Positions 18,878-27,267 of a stretch of DNA of 64,000 bases are shown one piece after another; the first letter of the stretch is position 1; each line of letters begins with the position of its first letter. The DNA is from Helicobacteraceae bacterium. GTDB lineage: Bacteria; Campylobacterota; Campylobacteria; Campylobacterales; Sulfurimonadaceae. The notes under the pieces were generated by a model that saw only the letters and a program-made list of their open reading frames with translations, searched no databases and had not been told where the DNA came from. Position numbers and translations under genes: made by a program. The stretch is from contig JAMOSG010000039.1 of NCBI GenBank assembly GCA_027063225.1, forward strand, positions 62,001 through 126,000, given 5' to 3'.

Positions 18878-19984
18878 TTGTACGATTTTGCTGTTGTTGG
18901 AGCGGGGATTAATGGCTGTGCCATAGCATATGAGTTGGCACAGTCTGGAAAAAAAGTTCTCGTTTTTGACAAAGAATCTATTGCAGCAGGTGGTAGTGGT
19001 GCTGCTGGGGCTTTTGTAGCTCCAAAATTTTCTAAAAGTGGACCCCTTAAAGAGTTGGTTCATCACTCCTTTTTGTATGCAAAAGAGTTTTATACTCAAA
19101 AATTTCCTGAACATTTTACTCAAATAGAGCTTTTACATTTAGCCCATAATGAAAAAACAACTGCAATGCTTCAAGCATACAAACAAACAACCCCATTAAA
19201 AACTTTGCAACTCTCAAAAGAGCATTTAACGCAAAATGCAAAAGAGGCTTGCTCTATTGGTATTGAAGCGGGTGTTGTAGATGCAAAAGCTATGTGTGAA
19301 GCACTTTGTAGTGGGAGTGATTTTATTCAAGAGGAGATAGTGTCTCTTCAATATCAAGATGATTTTTGGTTTTTAAATGAAAAATATAAAGCAAAAAATA
19401 TCGTTGTAGCAACTGGGGCTTATCTTTCAATTTTACCAGAAAAATATGTAAAATTGCGAGGTGTTTGGGGTCATAGAGTAGATATTGCAACACAAACACA
19501 AAATGCTATCTCTTTACATCAAGAGGTTTCTATCTCTCCAAATAGAGATGGTATTATTGCAGTTGGAGCAACACACAATCTTTCATACCATCTTCAAACT
19601 ACACAAGAGCCTTATGATTTTAAAGCAGGACAAGAGGAGCTTTTACAAAAAGCTTCTAAAACACTTCTTTTTAAAGATGATATACAAATAGTGAAAGATT
19701 ATGTAGGACTGCGTTCAGGCTCAGCAGATTATATGCCAATTTTGGGGAATTTAGTAGATTCACAAAAAACTTTTGAGAGTGGTTTAAATTTACGTAGAAA
19801 AAAAATTGAATATAGTAAGTTTATTTATCATAAAGGACTTTATATTATTAATGGTAGTAGTGGGTATGGATTTGTTTTAGCTCCTTATTTGGCTAAAGTT
19901 TTAAAAGAGTTTATTTTAGAGCAAAAACCCCTTGCAAAAGAGCTTGATGTAGCTCGTTTTTTTGCAAAAGAGGCAAGAAGTTAG
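18878..19984 (+). CDS. FAD-dependent oxidoreductase (DAO family, MnmC C-domain-like)
   Basis: 368 residues. VVGAGINGCAIAYELAQSG at the very N-terminus is the Rossmann FAD motif, followed by VLVFDKE and GGSGAAGAFVAPKF, which fits the D-amino-acid-oxidase fold. The C-terminal YIINGSSGYGFVLAPYLAKVL resembles the FAD-closing segment of MnmC, whose oxidase half acts on the wobble uridine of tRNA. No methyltransferase half is fused. The start must be the TTG at 18878, since the FAD motif begins seven codons in and there is no earlier ATG; AGAGG lies 12 bases upstream. The tRNA role is inference, glycine-oxidase-like activity is the alternative. Confidence 0.7.
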   Translation: MYDFAVVGAGINGCAIAYELAQSGKKVLVFDKESIAAGGSGAAGAFVAPKFSKSGPLKELVHHSFLYAKEFYTQKFPEHFTQIELLHLAHNEKTTAMLQAYKQTTPLKTLQLSKEHLTQNAKEACSIGIEAGVVDAKAMCEALCSGSDFIQEEIVSLQYQDDFWFLNEKYKAKNIVVATGAYLSILPEKYVKLRGVWGHRVDIATQTQNAISLHQEVSISPNRDGIIAVGATHNLSYHLQTTQEPYDFKAGQEELLQKASKTLLFKDDIQIVKDYVGLRSGSADYMPILGNLVDSQKTFESGLNLRRKKIEYSKFIYHKGLYIINGSSGYGFVLAPYLAKVLKEFILEQKPLAKELDVARFFAKEARS

Positions 19985-20733
19985 TTAATTCTTTGAATAG
20001 TAGGTGGCACACTGCTAAAAGCTTTCATAAAAGCATTTGCACGAACATCTTTCATCTTTCCATTTGCAACAGGTGAGAGGTAGTAAACAATCTCTATACA
20101 CTCCTCTGGGTCGTAGTTTCTATCGTGAACAAATGCTATTGTTTTTCCAGTTTTTTGTGCTTGCATCGAGATGTTTTGAGCATAATAGAGAATATTTTTA
20201 AACTCTTGATCAAACTTGTGTCCATGTGCAAAGAAAATAAACTTACCGTTATAACGCATATTGAGGTAGTCATGGTAGTTAAGCTCTTTATCGTGACGTG
20301 TAAGTTGGTTAGAACGAAGCTTGTCTATATCTTTATGTAACTCTTCTAGTAGAAATTGATTTTTCTCTAAATCTTCTCTGTTGTAGTTAAACAGATATTT
20401 TATCTCTATAAGTTTCCCTTTGTAGTTCTCTTTTGTTGCACGTGCAATAACATTCATCTCATCGTTAGGGTCTAACTCTACAAACTCATTTTCAAATTCA
20501 AACCCTTGTTCTGCTAACCTTGTTTTAAGGTTATACCCCTTTGGTGCAATATGTGGGTTAAATAAAAAAATTGTTCCCGCAATATGTTTACGACGTTTTT
20601 TTAACATCGCCTCTAACTCTTGTGTGCTTATTAAAATATCTTGATTGTTTTCATCTTTTTCGTTTATGTAAATATAGTGTTCTACTAAATATTCTAAATC
20701 AAAATTTGTAGCATATTTTCCAAATGTTTGCAT
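19981..20733 (-). CDS. Unrecognised 250-residue cytosolic protein
   Basis: I recognise no domain. The protein has no signal peptide or membrane segment. It is rich in charged residues, with a KKRRKH patch near 45-50, and a C-terminal block with IFFAHGHKFDQEFKNILYYA (about 168-187) and IAFVHDRNYDPEECIEIVYYLS (about 202-223) that looks like an alternating strand-helix fold. AAAGGGG lies 4 bases before the ATG. It is convergent with the FAD gene, sharing 4 bases at their ends, and divergent from the hydrolase gene with only 42 bases between starts. Coding looks genuine because its frame is long and has a strong ribosome site. Confidence 0.65.
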   Translation of the reverse strand: MQTFGKYATNFDLEYLVEHYIYINEKDENNQDILISTQELEAMLKKRRKHIAGTIFLFNPHIAPKGYNLKTRLAEQGFEFENEFVELDPNDEMNVIARATKENYKGKLIEIKYLFNYNREDLEKNQFLLEELHKDIDKLRSNQLTRHDKELNYHDYLNMRYNGKFIFFAHGHKFDQEFKNILYYAQNISMQAQKTGKTIAFVHDRNYDPEECIEIVYYLSPVANGKMKDVRANAFMKAFSSVPPTIQRIN

Positions 20734-20755
20734 AAAACTCCCCTTTGTAAGTGAA

Positions 20756-20768
20756 ATTATACTATAAT
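20756..20768. promoter_or_regulatory. Back-to-back divergent -10 elements
   Basis: ATTATACTATAAT contains TATAAT on the plus strand (20763-20768) and TATAAT on the minus strand (20761-20756), one base apart, in the 42-base gap between divergent genes. The minus-strand element sits 23 bases before the ATG at 20733; the plus-strand one only 7 bases before the ATG at 20776. Confidence 0.5.
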
Positions 20769-20775
20769 TTTTCTT

Positions 20776-21546
20776 ATGATATATATTACTTTTTTATTTA
20801 CTACTTTTATTGTTTTGGCGATTGTTTTTTACTTTACACAAGATTTACTTCTTTTTACTCCCACATATTATAGAGAAAACTTTGAATGTGAAGAGTGCAC
20901 ACTTTTGAGTGTTACTACAGAAGATGGTGTGGAGCTAGAGGGGATTGTCTATGAACCAAAAGAGGTGCATAGTACACTTTTAGTTTTTGTTGGTCGCTCA
21001 CATGATGCTGTTGGGCTGATGCCAAAACTTGCACAAACATATAAAAATTGTAGAATCATAAGTTTTAACTATCGCTCTTATGGTGAAAGCCAAGGGGTTG
21101 TCAACGAGCAAAATATGTATGCAGATGGAATCAAAATAGCCTCTTTAGTACAAAAAAATTATGGAGATTTTTATCTTCTTGGATTTTCTATAGGGAGTGT
21201 TGTGGCAGCTTTTGTTGCAAAAGAGCATAGAAGTTTGGGAGTGTTTTTAATAGGAAGTTTTGATTCTTTAGCAAATTTAACAAAGAAAAAATATAAAATC
21301 CCTTTAAAGCCACTTTTAAAATATGAGTTTGATACAAAAGAGTATGTAAAAAATATAACTGCACCAACTTATCTTTATGCAAGTAAAGATGATGAGATAA
21401 CTTATATTCAAAATGTAAGAAATCTAAAAAATTATGTAAGAAATTTGGTACATTACCAAGAGTTTGAATCTCTATCGCATAAAGATTTACTTTTTTATGA
21501 TGGTGTAGTGGAATCTGTTAAAGGGGTGGTATGCAAAAAAGTATAA
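20776..21546 (+). CDS. Alpha/beta hydrolase with N-terminal membrane anchor (Bem46-like)
   Basis: 256 residues. An N-terminal hydrophobic segment (about 2-20) anchors or exports it; then an alpha/beta hydrolase core with NYRSYGESQG (98-107), the nucleophile elbow GFSIG with S138, a likely acid in ASKDDEITY (about 203-211) and a His in SLSHKDLLFYDG. The layout resembles Bem46/YhfK-type hydrolases of unknown substrate. No ribosome site precedes the ATG, and a TATAAT ends 7 bases before it, so the mRNA may be nearly leaderless. Its end overlaps the VanZ-like gene by 16 bases. First gene of a cluster running to 28585. Confidence 0.75.
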   Translation: MIYITFLFTTFIVLAIVFYFTQDLLLFTPTYYRENFECEECTLLSVTTEDGVELEGIVYEPKEVHSTLLVFVGRSHDAVGLMPKLAQTYKNCRIISFNYRSYGESQGVVNEQNMYADGIKIASLVQKNYGDFYLLGFSIGSVVAAFVAKEHRSLGVFLIGSFDSLANLTKKKYKIPLKPLLKYEFDTKEYVKNITAPTYLYASKDDEITYIQNVRNLKNYVRNLVHYQEFESLSHKDLLFYDGVVESVKGVVCKKV

Positions 21547-21872
21547 AAAAAATTGCACAATTAGCACTTTACGTAGAGTTACTTGTTATAGAATTTTTAG
21601 CAACTACAACTACAGTGCATATAGAGGTTGTAGAGAGTATGTGGGATAAAGCAAATCATTTTATAGCATTTTTTACACTTTATATAACTTTTTATACAGC
21701 ATACTCTTTAAAAATATGGCAAAAATTTATGCTATTGTTTCTTTTTGGAATGCAAATAGAGATAGTGCAGTATTTTATAGGGAGAGAATTTTCACTATAT
21801 GACCTTTTAGCTGATGGTATAGGGATAACAATAGGTGTTGTATTAAGCAATATTTTTTTGAAGTTTAGATAA
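21531..21872 (+). CDS. VanZ-like membrane protein
   Basis: 113 residues with about four hydrophobic segments. WDKANHFIAFFTLYITFY and EIVQYFIGREFSLYDLLADGIG match the two signature blocks of VanZ-like proteins (DKxxH, and ExxQ..R..S..D..A). VanZ gives low-level teicoplanin resistance in Enterococcus, but most homologues, including this one, have no assigned role. It overlaps the hydrolase gene by 16 bases and precedes hisG by 32 bases. The conserved Asp, His, Glu and Gln are kept, so the fold should be intact. Confidence 0.75.
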   Translation: MQKSIKKIAQLALYVELLVIEFLATTTTVHIEVVESMWDKANHFIAFFTLYITFYTAYSLKIWQKFMLLFLFGMQIEIVQYFIGREFSLYDLLADGIGITIGVVLSNIFLKFR

Positions 21873-21904
21873 AATAAAATAATTTTAGTAGTAAGGAAAA
21901 CTAT

Positions 21905-22525
21905 ATGCTAACAGTAGCACTTCCAAAGGGTCGTATTGCAAAAGAGACGCTGGAGATTTTTGAGCAAATTTTTGGTAATAAATTTCAATTTGATGATAGA
22001 AAACTTATTTTAGAGCAGGGTGATTTTAGATTTTTACTTGTAAGAAATCAAGATGTTGCAACATATGTGTACCACCAAGCAGCAGATATTGGTGTAGTTG
22101 GGCTTGATACTCTTGAAGAGCAGGGACTTGATGTTATGCGTCTTTTAGATTTAAAACGTGGTATTTGTAAAGTGGCTATTGGTATGAAAAAAGGTGAGAA
22201 GTTAGATCTTAACAAACCAGAGTTAAAAGTTGCAACAAAAATGGTAAATATTACAAAACGCTATTTTGAAGAGCGTGCTGTAAGTGTTGAGATTATTAAA
22301 CTTTACGGTTCAATTGAGCTTGCTCCACTTATTGGCCTTGCAGATATGATTGTAGATATTGTTGAAACTGGAACAACTATGAAACAAAATGGTTTAGAAG
22401 TTGTAGAAGATATGATGACAAGTTCAACATACCTTATTGCAAATAAAAATAGCTATGTTTCTAAAAAAGATGAAGTTTTAGATATTTATGAAAAAATTAA
22501 TGCAATTATAAAAGCAGAGCAGTAG
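21905..22525 (+). CDS. hisG: ATP phosphoribosyltransferase, short form
   Basis: 206 residues, the length of the short HisG that lacks the C-terminal regulatory domain. LTVALPKGRIAKETLEIF opens the fold. ADIGVVGLDTLEEQG and ADMIVDIVETGTTMKQNGL are the catalytic and PRPP-binding segments. It makes phosphoribosyl-ATP, the first step of histidine synthesis. Short HisG enzymes normally need HisZ, a synthetase-like regulatory partner; no hisZ is seen in this window, so one is expected elsewhere. AAGGA lies just before the ATG. The methyltransferase gene follows after 2 bases. Confidence 0.93.
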   Translation: MLTVALPKGRIAKETLEIFEQIFGNKFQFDDRKLILEQGDFRFLLVRNQDVATYVYHQAADIGVVGLDTLEEQGLDVMRLLDLKRGICKVAIGMKKGEKLDLNKPELKVATKMVNITKRYFEERAVSVEIIKLYGSIELAPLIGLADMIVDIVETGTTMKQNGLEVVEDMMTSSTYLIANKNSYVSKKDEVLDIYEKINAIIKAEQ

Positions 22526-22527
22526 TT

Positions 22528-23211
22528 ATGACAAACTTAGACCTTTATGCAAAAGCTGAACATCTCTTAGGTATAGAAGAAGCAACAAAAGCACTTCATA
22601 ATCTTTATAAAAGTGAGTTAGAACAGTATGGGATAAAAACTCTCTTAGATGTTGGGTGTGGTCGTGGAGGCTTTTTGGAGCTTATGGCTAAAGAGGGTGT
22701 AGAGGTAAAAGGGATTGACTTAAGTGAAGTGATGGTAGATGAGTGTCAAGCAAAAGGGTTAGATGTTAGTGCACAACCTCTTAGTGAAGTAGATGGAAAA
22801 TTTGATGCGATAGTTTCTATTTTTGATGTGTTAAACTTTTTTAATAAAGAGGAATTAGAGAAATTTTTAGAAGATGTTGCTTCTCACCTTAATGATGGTG
22901 GAGTTTTTATAGCAGATATAAATACACGTTATGGCTTTAGTGATGTAGCAGAGGGAAGTATGGCAAGTGAAAGTGAGAAGGAATTTTTAAATGTAGATGC
23001 TATCTTTGAAAATGATACTCTTACAACAACTTTTACACTTTTTGAAGCACAACAAGATGGGTGTTATAAGAAGTATCAAGATAAAATTGTTCAATATTTT
23101 CATCCTATAAAAACTTTTCAAAAACATAAAGCTGTAAAATTAATAGATAAACAAACATTTTCACTTTACGATACACACGATAAAACATTACTTATTTTAC
23201 AAAAGCGTTAA
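22528..23211 (+). CDS. Class I SAM-dependent methyltransferase
   Basis: 227 residues with a standard Rossmann methyltransferase order: LLDVGCGRGGFLELMAKEG (motif I, about 39-57), VKGIDLSEVMVDE (acidic residue for the ribose), DAIVSIFDVLNF (motif II) and GGVFIADINTRYGF (motif III). The substrate cannot be inferred. It starts 2 bases after hisG and ends 2 bases before the lipoprotein gene, so it is in the same transcript. Similar enzymes act on small molecules or lipids; the lack of RNA- or protein-specific extensions gives no further hint. Confidence 0.78.
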   Translation: MTNLDLYAKAEHLLGIEEATKALHNLYKSELEQYGIKTLLDVGCGRGGFLELMAKEGVEVKGIDLSEVMVDECQAKGLDVSAQPLSEVDGKFDAIVSIFDVLNFFNKEELEKFLEDVASHLNDGGVFIADINTRYGFSDVAEGSMASESEKEFLNVDAIFENDTLTTTFTLFEAQQDGCYKKYQDKIVQYFHPIKTFQKHKAVKLIDKQTFSLYDTHDKTLLILQKR

Positions 23212-23213
23212 AA

Positions 23214-23636
23214 ATGAAAAAAACTCTTGTTTTAGCACCTTTTTTATTGTTTGTTGGGTGTAGCGATAATGCACAAGTAACATTGTATGATAAAAGTTTA
23301 AAACAGGAAAAAATTGAGTGTTTAGAGTTAAAAGTTACGTCAAAAAATGAAGTAATTGCAAAAACGCTCAAACAACTTTACCATTTTAAAAATGGGTGTC
23401 ATTATAAGTTAGTTGCTACAGATAAAAGTCATATTGTATGCAATTCAAACCAAAATGCACCCCTTAAAGCTACTTCAAACTTTCCTTCAGCATTTTTAAA
23501 TCTCTCTATTTATAAACGTGGTTCTTTAGCGTTTAGTTACTATGTAGATTTAACACATAAAGTAGAGGCAAAAGATGTACAAAAAGGGTTCAAAAGAGTA
23601 ACAAAAGAGTTAAATATAGTGGGGAATAACAAATGA
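23214..23636 (+). CDS. Small lipoprotein, unrecognised
   Basis: 140 residues. The start MKKTLVLAPFLLFVGC is a lipoprotein signal with the lipobox ending at C16. Three further cysteines (ECLEL near 36, NGCHYK near 62, IVCNSN near 76) could form a disulfide in the periplasm. The rest has alternating strands and no family I know. It lies between a methyltransferase gene and hemH, whose ATG overlaps its last 4 bases (ATGA), so it is translated with them. A role in heme or envelope metabolism would be guesswork. Confidence 0.65.
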   Translation: MKKTLVLAPFLLFVGCSDNAQVTLYDKSLKQEKIECLELKVTSKNEVIAKTLKQLYHFKNGCHYKLVATDKSHIVCNSNQNAPLKATSNFPSAFLNLSIYKRGSLAFSYYVDLTHKVEAKDVQKGFKRVTKELNIVGNNK

Positions 23637-24580
23637 AAAAAGAGGCAATAATCCTTTTAAATATGGGTGGACCAAATAATTTAGAGGAGGTGGAACTTTT
23701 TTTAAAAAATATGTTTGCAGATGAAAACATTTTAACAATGAAAAGTTCACTTTTGCGTAAATTTATTGGGAGTATGATAGTTTTTAACAGAGTAGAAGCT
23801 GCTCAAGAAACATACAGAGCTTTGGGTGGGAAATCTCCACTTGTTGGTTATACAAAAGAGCTTGTAGAAAAACTACAAAAAGAGGTGCCAAATGATGTTA
23901 TTGTAGATTTTGCAATGCGTTACACCCCACCTTTTGCACAAGATGTTATTAAAAAACTCCCACAAGATTTAGAGCATATTTATCTTATTCCACTTTATCC
24001 TCACTACTCAACAACCACTACAAAATCCTCACTTGAAGATTTTGAAAAAAAACATTTTTTCTCTAAAAATGAAGCGGTTTTAGTGGAGATAAAACATTTT
24101 TTTGAAAATAAAACATATAATGAAGCGATTATTCAAAGAATAGAGGAGGTTATGCAAGGGGAGCGTTATGAGGAGTATGATATTATCTTCTCTGCTCATG
24201 GATTACCTCAAAAAATTGTAGATAGTGGTGATGTGTACCAAAAGCATATTGTGAAACATACAACAATTTTAGAAAAACGTTTAAAACAAAAGGGTATCAA
24301 TTTTTCAAGTACCCATTTAGCATATCAATCTCGTTTAGGCCCTATGAAATGGCTTGAGCCTTCACTAGAACAGAAACTTCAAGAGTTGCGTAATAAAAAT
24401 GTAGTTATTTTTCCACTTGCATTTACTATAGATAACTCAGAAACAGAGTATGAATTGCATATTGAGTACAAAGAGATAGCACAAAAGTTAGGGTTTAAAA
24501 ACTATAAAGTTGCAAAAGCACCAAACGATTCAGAACTTTTTGTAAAAGCACTTGTAGAGATTTACCAAAAGATGAGATGA
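23633..24580 (+). CDS. hemH: Ferrochelatase
   Basis: 315 residues, typical for HemH. It opens with AIILLNMGGPNNLEEVELFL and carries MRYTPPFAQD, LIPLYPHYSTTTTKSSLEDF, FSAHGLPQKIVDSGDVY (the His ligand for iron insertion) and the distal acidic patch in DNSETEYELHIEY. It inserts ferrous iron into protoporphyrin IX as the last step of protoheme synthesis. It overlaps the lipoprotein gene by 4 bases and the HAD gene by 4 bases (ATGA at both joins). hemL lies separately at 60764. In the family a conserved Cys cluster is optional; none is obvious here. Confidence 0.94.
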   Translation: MKKEAIILLNMGGPNNLEEVELFLKNMFADENILTMKSSLLRKFIGSMIVFNRVEAAQETYRALGGKSPLVGYTKELVEKLQKEVPNDVIVDFAMRYTPPFAQDVIKKLPQDLEHIYLIPLYPHYSTTTTKSSLEDFEKKHFFSKNEAVLVEIKHFFENKTYNEAIIQRIEEVMQGERYEEYDIIFSAHGLPQKIVDSGDVYQKHIVKHTTILEKRLKQKGINFSSTHLAYQSRLGPMKWLEPSLEQKLQELRNKNVVIFPLAFTIDNSETEYELHIEYKEIAQKLGFKNYKVAKAPNDSELFVKALVEIYQKMR

Positions 24581-25212
24581 TGCAAAAGATTGTAATTTTT
24601 GATATGGATGGAACATTGTTAGATTCTAAAGAGGATTTAACTATTTCAGTAAATTATGTAAGAGAAAAAAACCATCATCTTCCACCACTTACACAAGAGT
24701 TTGTTGTAGAAGCTATTAACCTCTATGAGAGAAATTTACCAAAACTTTTTTACGAAACAGAAGTGTATGAACAAAGAGATAGAGAGCTGTTTGAGCCTTT
24801 TTATGCAAAACAATGTACACAACATACAAAACTTTACGATGGTATTTTAGAACTTTTAGAAGCTTTAGAACAAAAAGGTGCAAAAATGAGTGTTGCAACA
24901 AACGCACCTACAAAGTTTGCGTTAAAAATGTTAGAGAGTGTAGGGATAAAAGAGAAGTTTGATTTTATTGTTGGTGCAGATCAAGTGAGAAAAAGTAAAC
25001 CAGATAAAGAGATGGTAGTGAAAATTCTAGATGGTTATTATTTTGAAGCACAACAAGATAAAGCAATTGTTGTAGGAGATACTTTAAAAGATATGCAAAG
25101 TGCAAAAAATGCACAAATTGAAGGTTATTTTGCGTTATGGGGTTTTACTACAAAAACTAATTTTACTCCATCATTAAAAACTCCAATGGAGGTTTTAGAT
25201 GTTTTATATTGA
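24577..25212 (+). CDS. HAD-superfamily hydrolase, phosphoglycolate-phosphatase-like
   Basis: 211 residues. FDMDGTLLDS near the N-terminus gives the nucleophile Asp and the second Asp of HAD motif I; MSVATNAPTKFA is motif II, a Lys in RKSKPDKEMV motif III, and VVGDTLKDMQSAKNA motif IV. A helical cap lies between motifs I and II. This layout fits the phosphoglycolate phosphatase (Gph) branch, which clears 2-phosphoglycolate, but the substrate is uncertain. ATGA overlap with hemH, and its end overlaps the following membrane gene by 14 bases. Confidence 0.78.
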   Translation: MMQKIVIFDMDGTLLDSKEDLTISVNYVREKNHHLPPLTQEFVVEAINLYERNLPKLFYETEVYEQRDRELFEPFYAKQCTQHTKLYDGILELLEALEQKGAKMSVATNAPTKFALKMLESVGIKEKFDFIVGADQVRKSKPDKEMVVKILDGYYFEAQQDKAIVVGDTLKDMQSAKNAQIEGYFALWGFTTKTNFTPSLKTPMEVLDVLY

Positions 25213-26443
25213 TACATTAGCAATTATAGCATTTATGGTTTTGCTTTTTGTAAGGCAAATTTTTACAGTTAAAGATCCCGCAAAAATAAATTATGCACCA
25301 CTTGTTATCACTTTAGGAATTATTGGTGGTGTTTTACATTTGTTATTATATTTAGATGCAACACAAGATTCTCTAAGTGTTTTTAAAGAGGCTCTTTTTA
25401 GCCCTTTTATAGCTTTAACGCTTTATATGTTTATGAATATTTTACACCAAACACAACAAACATCCCTTTTTAAAATTCAAGAAGAGTTTAGTATAGTTCT
25501 TGTAAAACAAGTGAGTGAACTTAAAAATTTTGTGCAAGATTTAGAACAAAGAATGACTCTTTTTGCTCAAGAAGATAGAAAACAGCAGCAAGATATGCTT
25601 TTACAATTTCAGCATGAGATGCACTCTTTACGTGATATTAAACAAAATCAAGAAAAAATTTTTACAAAATTTGATGAAGCTCAAGAGAGAAATATTTACA
25701 TAGCAAAAGAGTTAAAAAACTTTGTAGAGATTCAAATGCCACAAATTGATAGTGTTGTGCATAAACATATTGACATTTTGCGTGTAGCACAACAAGACCA
25801 TTACAACCAACTCCGTTTGGGTATTAATGAACTTTTAGCAAGTAAACAAGATGTTACAAGTGAGGTTGAAGAGCTACGAGGAGCAGTTGCTAGTATGCAA
25901 AATTTAGCAGATAGTATTGCAAAATCTATTACACGCCATACATTGCAACAACTTTCAGATGTTACAAAAGCATTTGAAGGGGAGATTATCACACTTAAAA
26001 CCCAGGCTGAAGGTGTTAAAACTTCATTATTAGAGGGTGAGAGTCGTCTTGAAGCTATTAGAAAGCAAAGTGAAATGATTATGAAGCAAATGGTGCTTTC
26101 TTCGAATAAAATGGAGGAGTTAAAAGTTCAAAATGAGGGATTATATAATCTTTATGATGTGGTAAAAGTTTTAGTATCTCAAATAGAAGAAGTATATGAA
26201 CAATATACAAAATCACAAACAAGATTAAGTGTTATAGCACATGAAATAGAATTGAGTGAAAATGAAAATATTCAAAAAATGCGTCAAGAGATAGAGCATT
26301 TATCGCAAACACTTAATCAAAAAATAGATGAGTCTTTGTCGAAGTTACATGAACATTATCATATTGTAGATAAAGAGGTAACACAAAATATTCAGTTTTT
26401 AGCACAACGTGCAAAAGTTCAAAACTATACAAATGAGGATTAA
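25199..26443 (+). CDS. Membrane-anchored coiled-coil protein, unrecognised
   Basis: 414 residues. Three hydrophobic segments lie at about 5-22, 34-52 and 62-84; the rest (about 95-405) is almost wholly helical, with heptad-like Leu, Ile and Val spacing and many Gln, Glu and Lys, so a long coiled coil in the cytoplasm is likely. No kinase, HAMP or chemoreceptor tip is visible. It overlaps the HAD gene by 14 bases and is followed by the 83-residue protein after 2 bases. Long membrane-tethered coiled coils often act as scaffolds for polarity, division or envelope machines, but I cannot assign a role. Confidence 0.65.
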   Translation: MFYIDTLAIIAFMVLLFVRQIFTVKDPAKINYAPLVITLGIIGGVLHLLLYLDATQDSLSVFKEALFSPFIALTLYMFMNILHQTQQTSLFKIQEEFSIVLVKQVSELKNFVQDLEQRMTLFAQEDRKQQQDMLLQFQHEMHSLRDIKQNQEKIFTKFDEAQERNIYIAKELKNFVEIQMPQIDSVVHKHIDILRVAQQDHYNQLRLGINELLASKQDVTSEVEELRGAVASMQNLADSIAKSITRHTLQQLSDVTKAFEGEIITLKTQAEGVKTSLLEGESRLEAIRKQSEMIMKQMVLSSNKMEELKVQNEGLYNLYDVVKVLVSQIEEVYEQYTKSQTRLSVIAHEIELSENENIQKMRQEIEHLSQTLNQKIDESLSKLHEHYHIVDKEVTQNIQFLAQRAKVQNYTNED

Positions 26444-26445
26444 CT

Positions 26446-26697
26446 ATGAGTTTTTTAGGAGATTTTTTTGCTTTATTTAAAACAGAAAGAAATGTACAAA
26501 CAAAAGAGCAAAAAAGGGCACAGATTTTAAATGAATATGAAACAGAATTAGAGAAAATTTTATCTCAAACTACTGAAGAGGAGAAACCTCAAATTAAAAA
26601 GCAATATTTAATGCGTTACTCCCAAGAACTTTCTCAAAATATCTTTTTTGATAAAGATGAAATAAGAGAGATTATTTTAAAATTATCACAAAAATAA
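26446..26697 (+). CDS. Small helical protein, unrecognised
   Basis: 83 residues, mostly charged helix, beginning MSFLGDFFALFKTE. That start could form an amphipathic membrane-binding helix. GAGG lies 7 bases before the ATG, inside the end of the coiled-coil gene, and the genes are 2 bases apart. Its tail (IREIILKLSQK) precedes the DJ-1 gene by 10 bases. It may work with the coiled-coil protein, given the tight join, but this is inference from spacing alone. Confidence 0.55.
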   Translation: MSFLGDFFALFKTERNVQTKEQKRAQILNEYETELEKILSQTTEEEKPQIKKQYLMRYSQELSQNIFFDKDEIREIILKLSQK

Positions 26698-26707
26698 GGA
26701 GTCAAAA

Positions 26708-27265
26708 ATGAGTAAAGTTTTAGTTCCATTAGCAAAAGGTTTTGAAGAGATTGAGGCAGTATCTATTATAGATGTTTTACGTCGTGCAGAGATAGAAGTT
26801 TTTGTTGCTGCACTCGATGAAAATAGATTAGTGCAAGGAGCAAATGGTATTGTTATTGAAGCAAATGTAATTATTACAGATATAAATGTAGATGAACTAG
26901 ATATGGTAGTTCTCCCTGGTGGATGGGATGGAACACATGCTCTTGCTAAAGATAAAAACGTACAAAATATTCTTCAAGAGATGGATACAAAAGGGAAAAA
27001 TATAGGTGCTATTTGTGCAGCTCCATATGCACTCAATGCTGCTGGTGTTTTAAAAGAGAAATACACATGTTACCCATCAGTTGAAGAGGAAATTAAAAAA
27101 GATGGTTATATGGCAGATAGTGCAATGGTAGTAGAAGATCAAAATATTTTAACTTCACGTGGACCTGCAACTGCTCTTTGTTTTGCACTAAGTATTGTTA
27201 AAAAACTAAACCCTGCAAAATATGATACACTTAAAAGTGGCCTTTTAGCAACTTACTGTGAGTAG
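26708..27265 (+). CDS. DJ-1/PfpI family protein (YajL-like)
   Basis: 185 residues. VLVPLAKGFEEIEAVSIIDVL has the family Glu near residue 15, VVLPGGWDGTHAL carries the GG turn, and IGAICAAPYALNAAG places the nucleophilic Cys at C103. TSRGPATALCFAL completes the DJ-1 type active site. DJ-1 and YajL are linked to oxidative stress and to repair or detoxification of glyoxal damage; the exact activity is debated. AAGGAG lies before the ATG. prmC starts 2 bases after its stop. Confidence 0.88.
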   Translation: MSKVLVPLAKGFEEIEAVSIIDVLRRAEIEVFVAALDENRLVQGANGIVIEANVIITDINVDELDMVVLPGGWDGTHALAKDKNVQNILQEMDTKGKNIGAICAAPYALNAAGVLKEKYTCYPSVEEEIKKDGYMADSAMVVEDQNILTSRGPATALCFALSIVKKLNPAKYDTLKSGLLATYCE

Positions 27266-27267
27266 AG

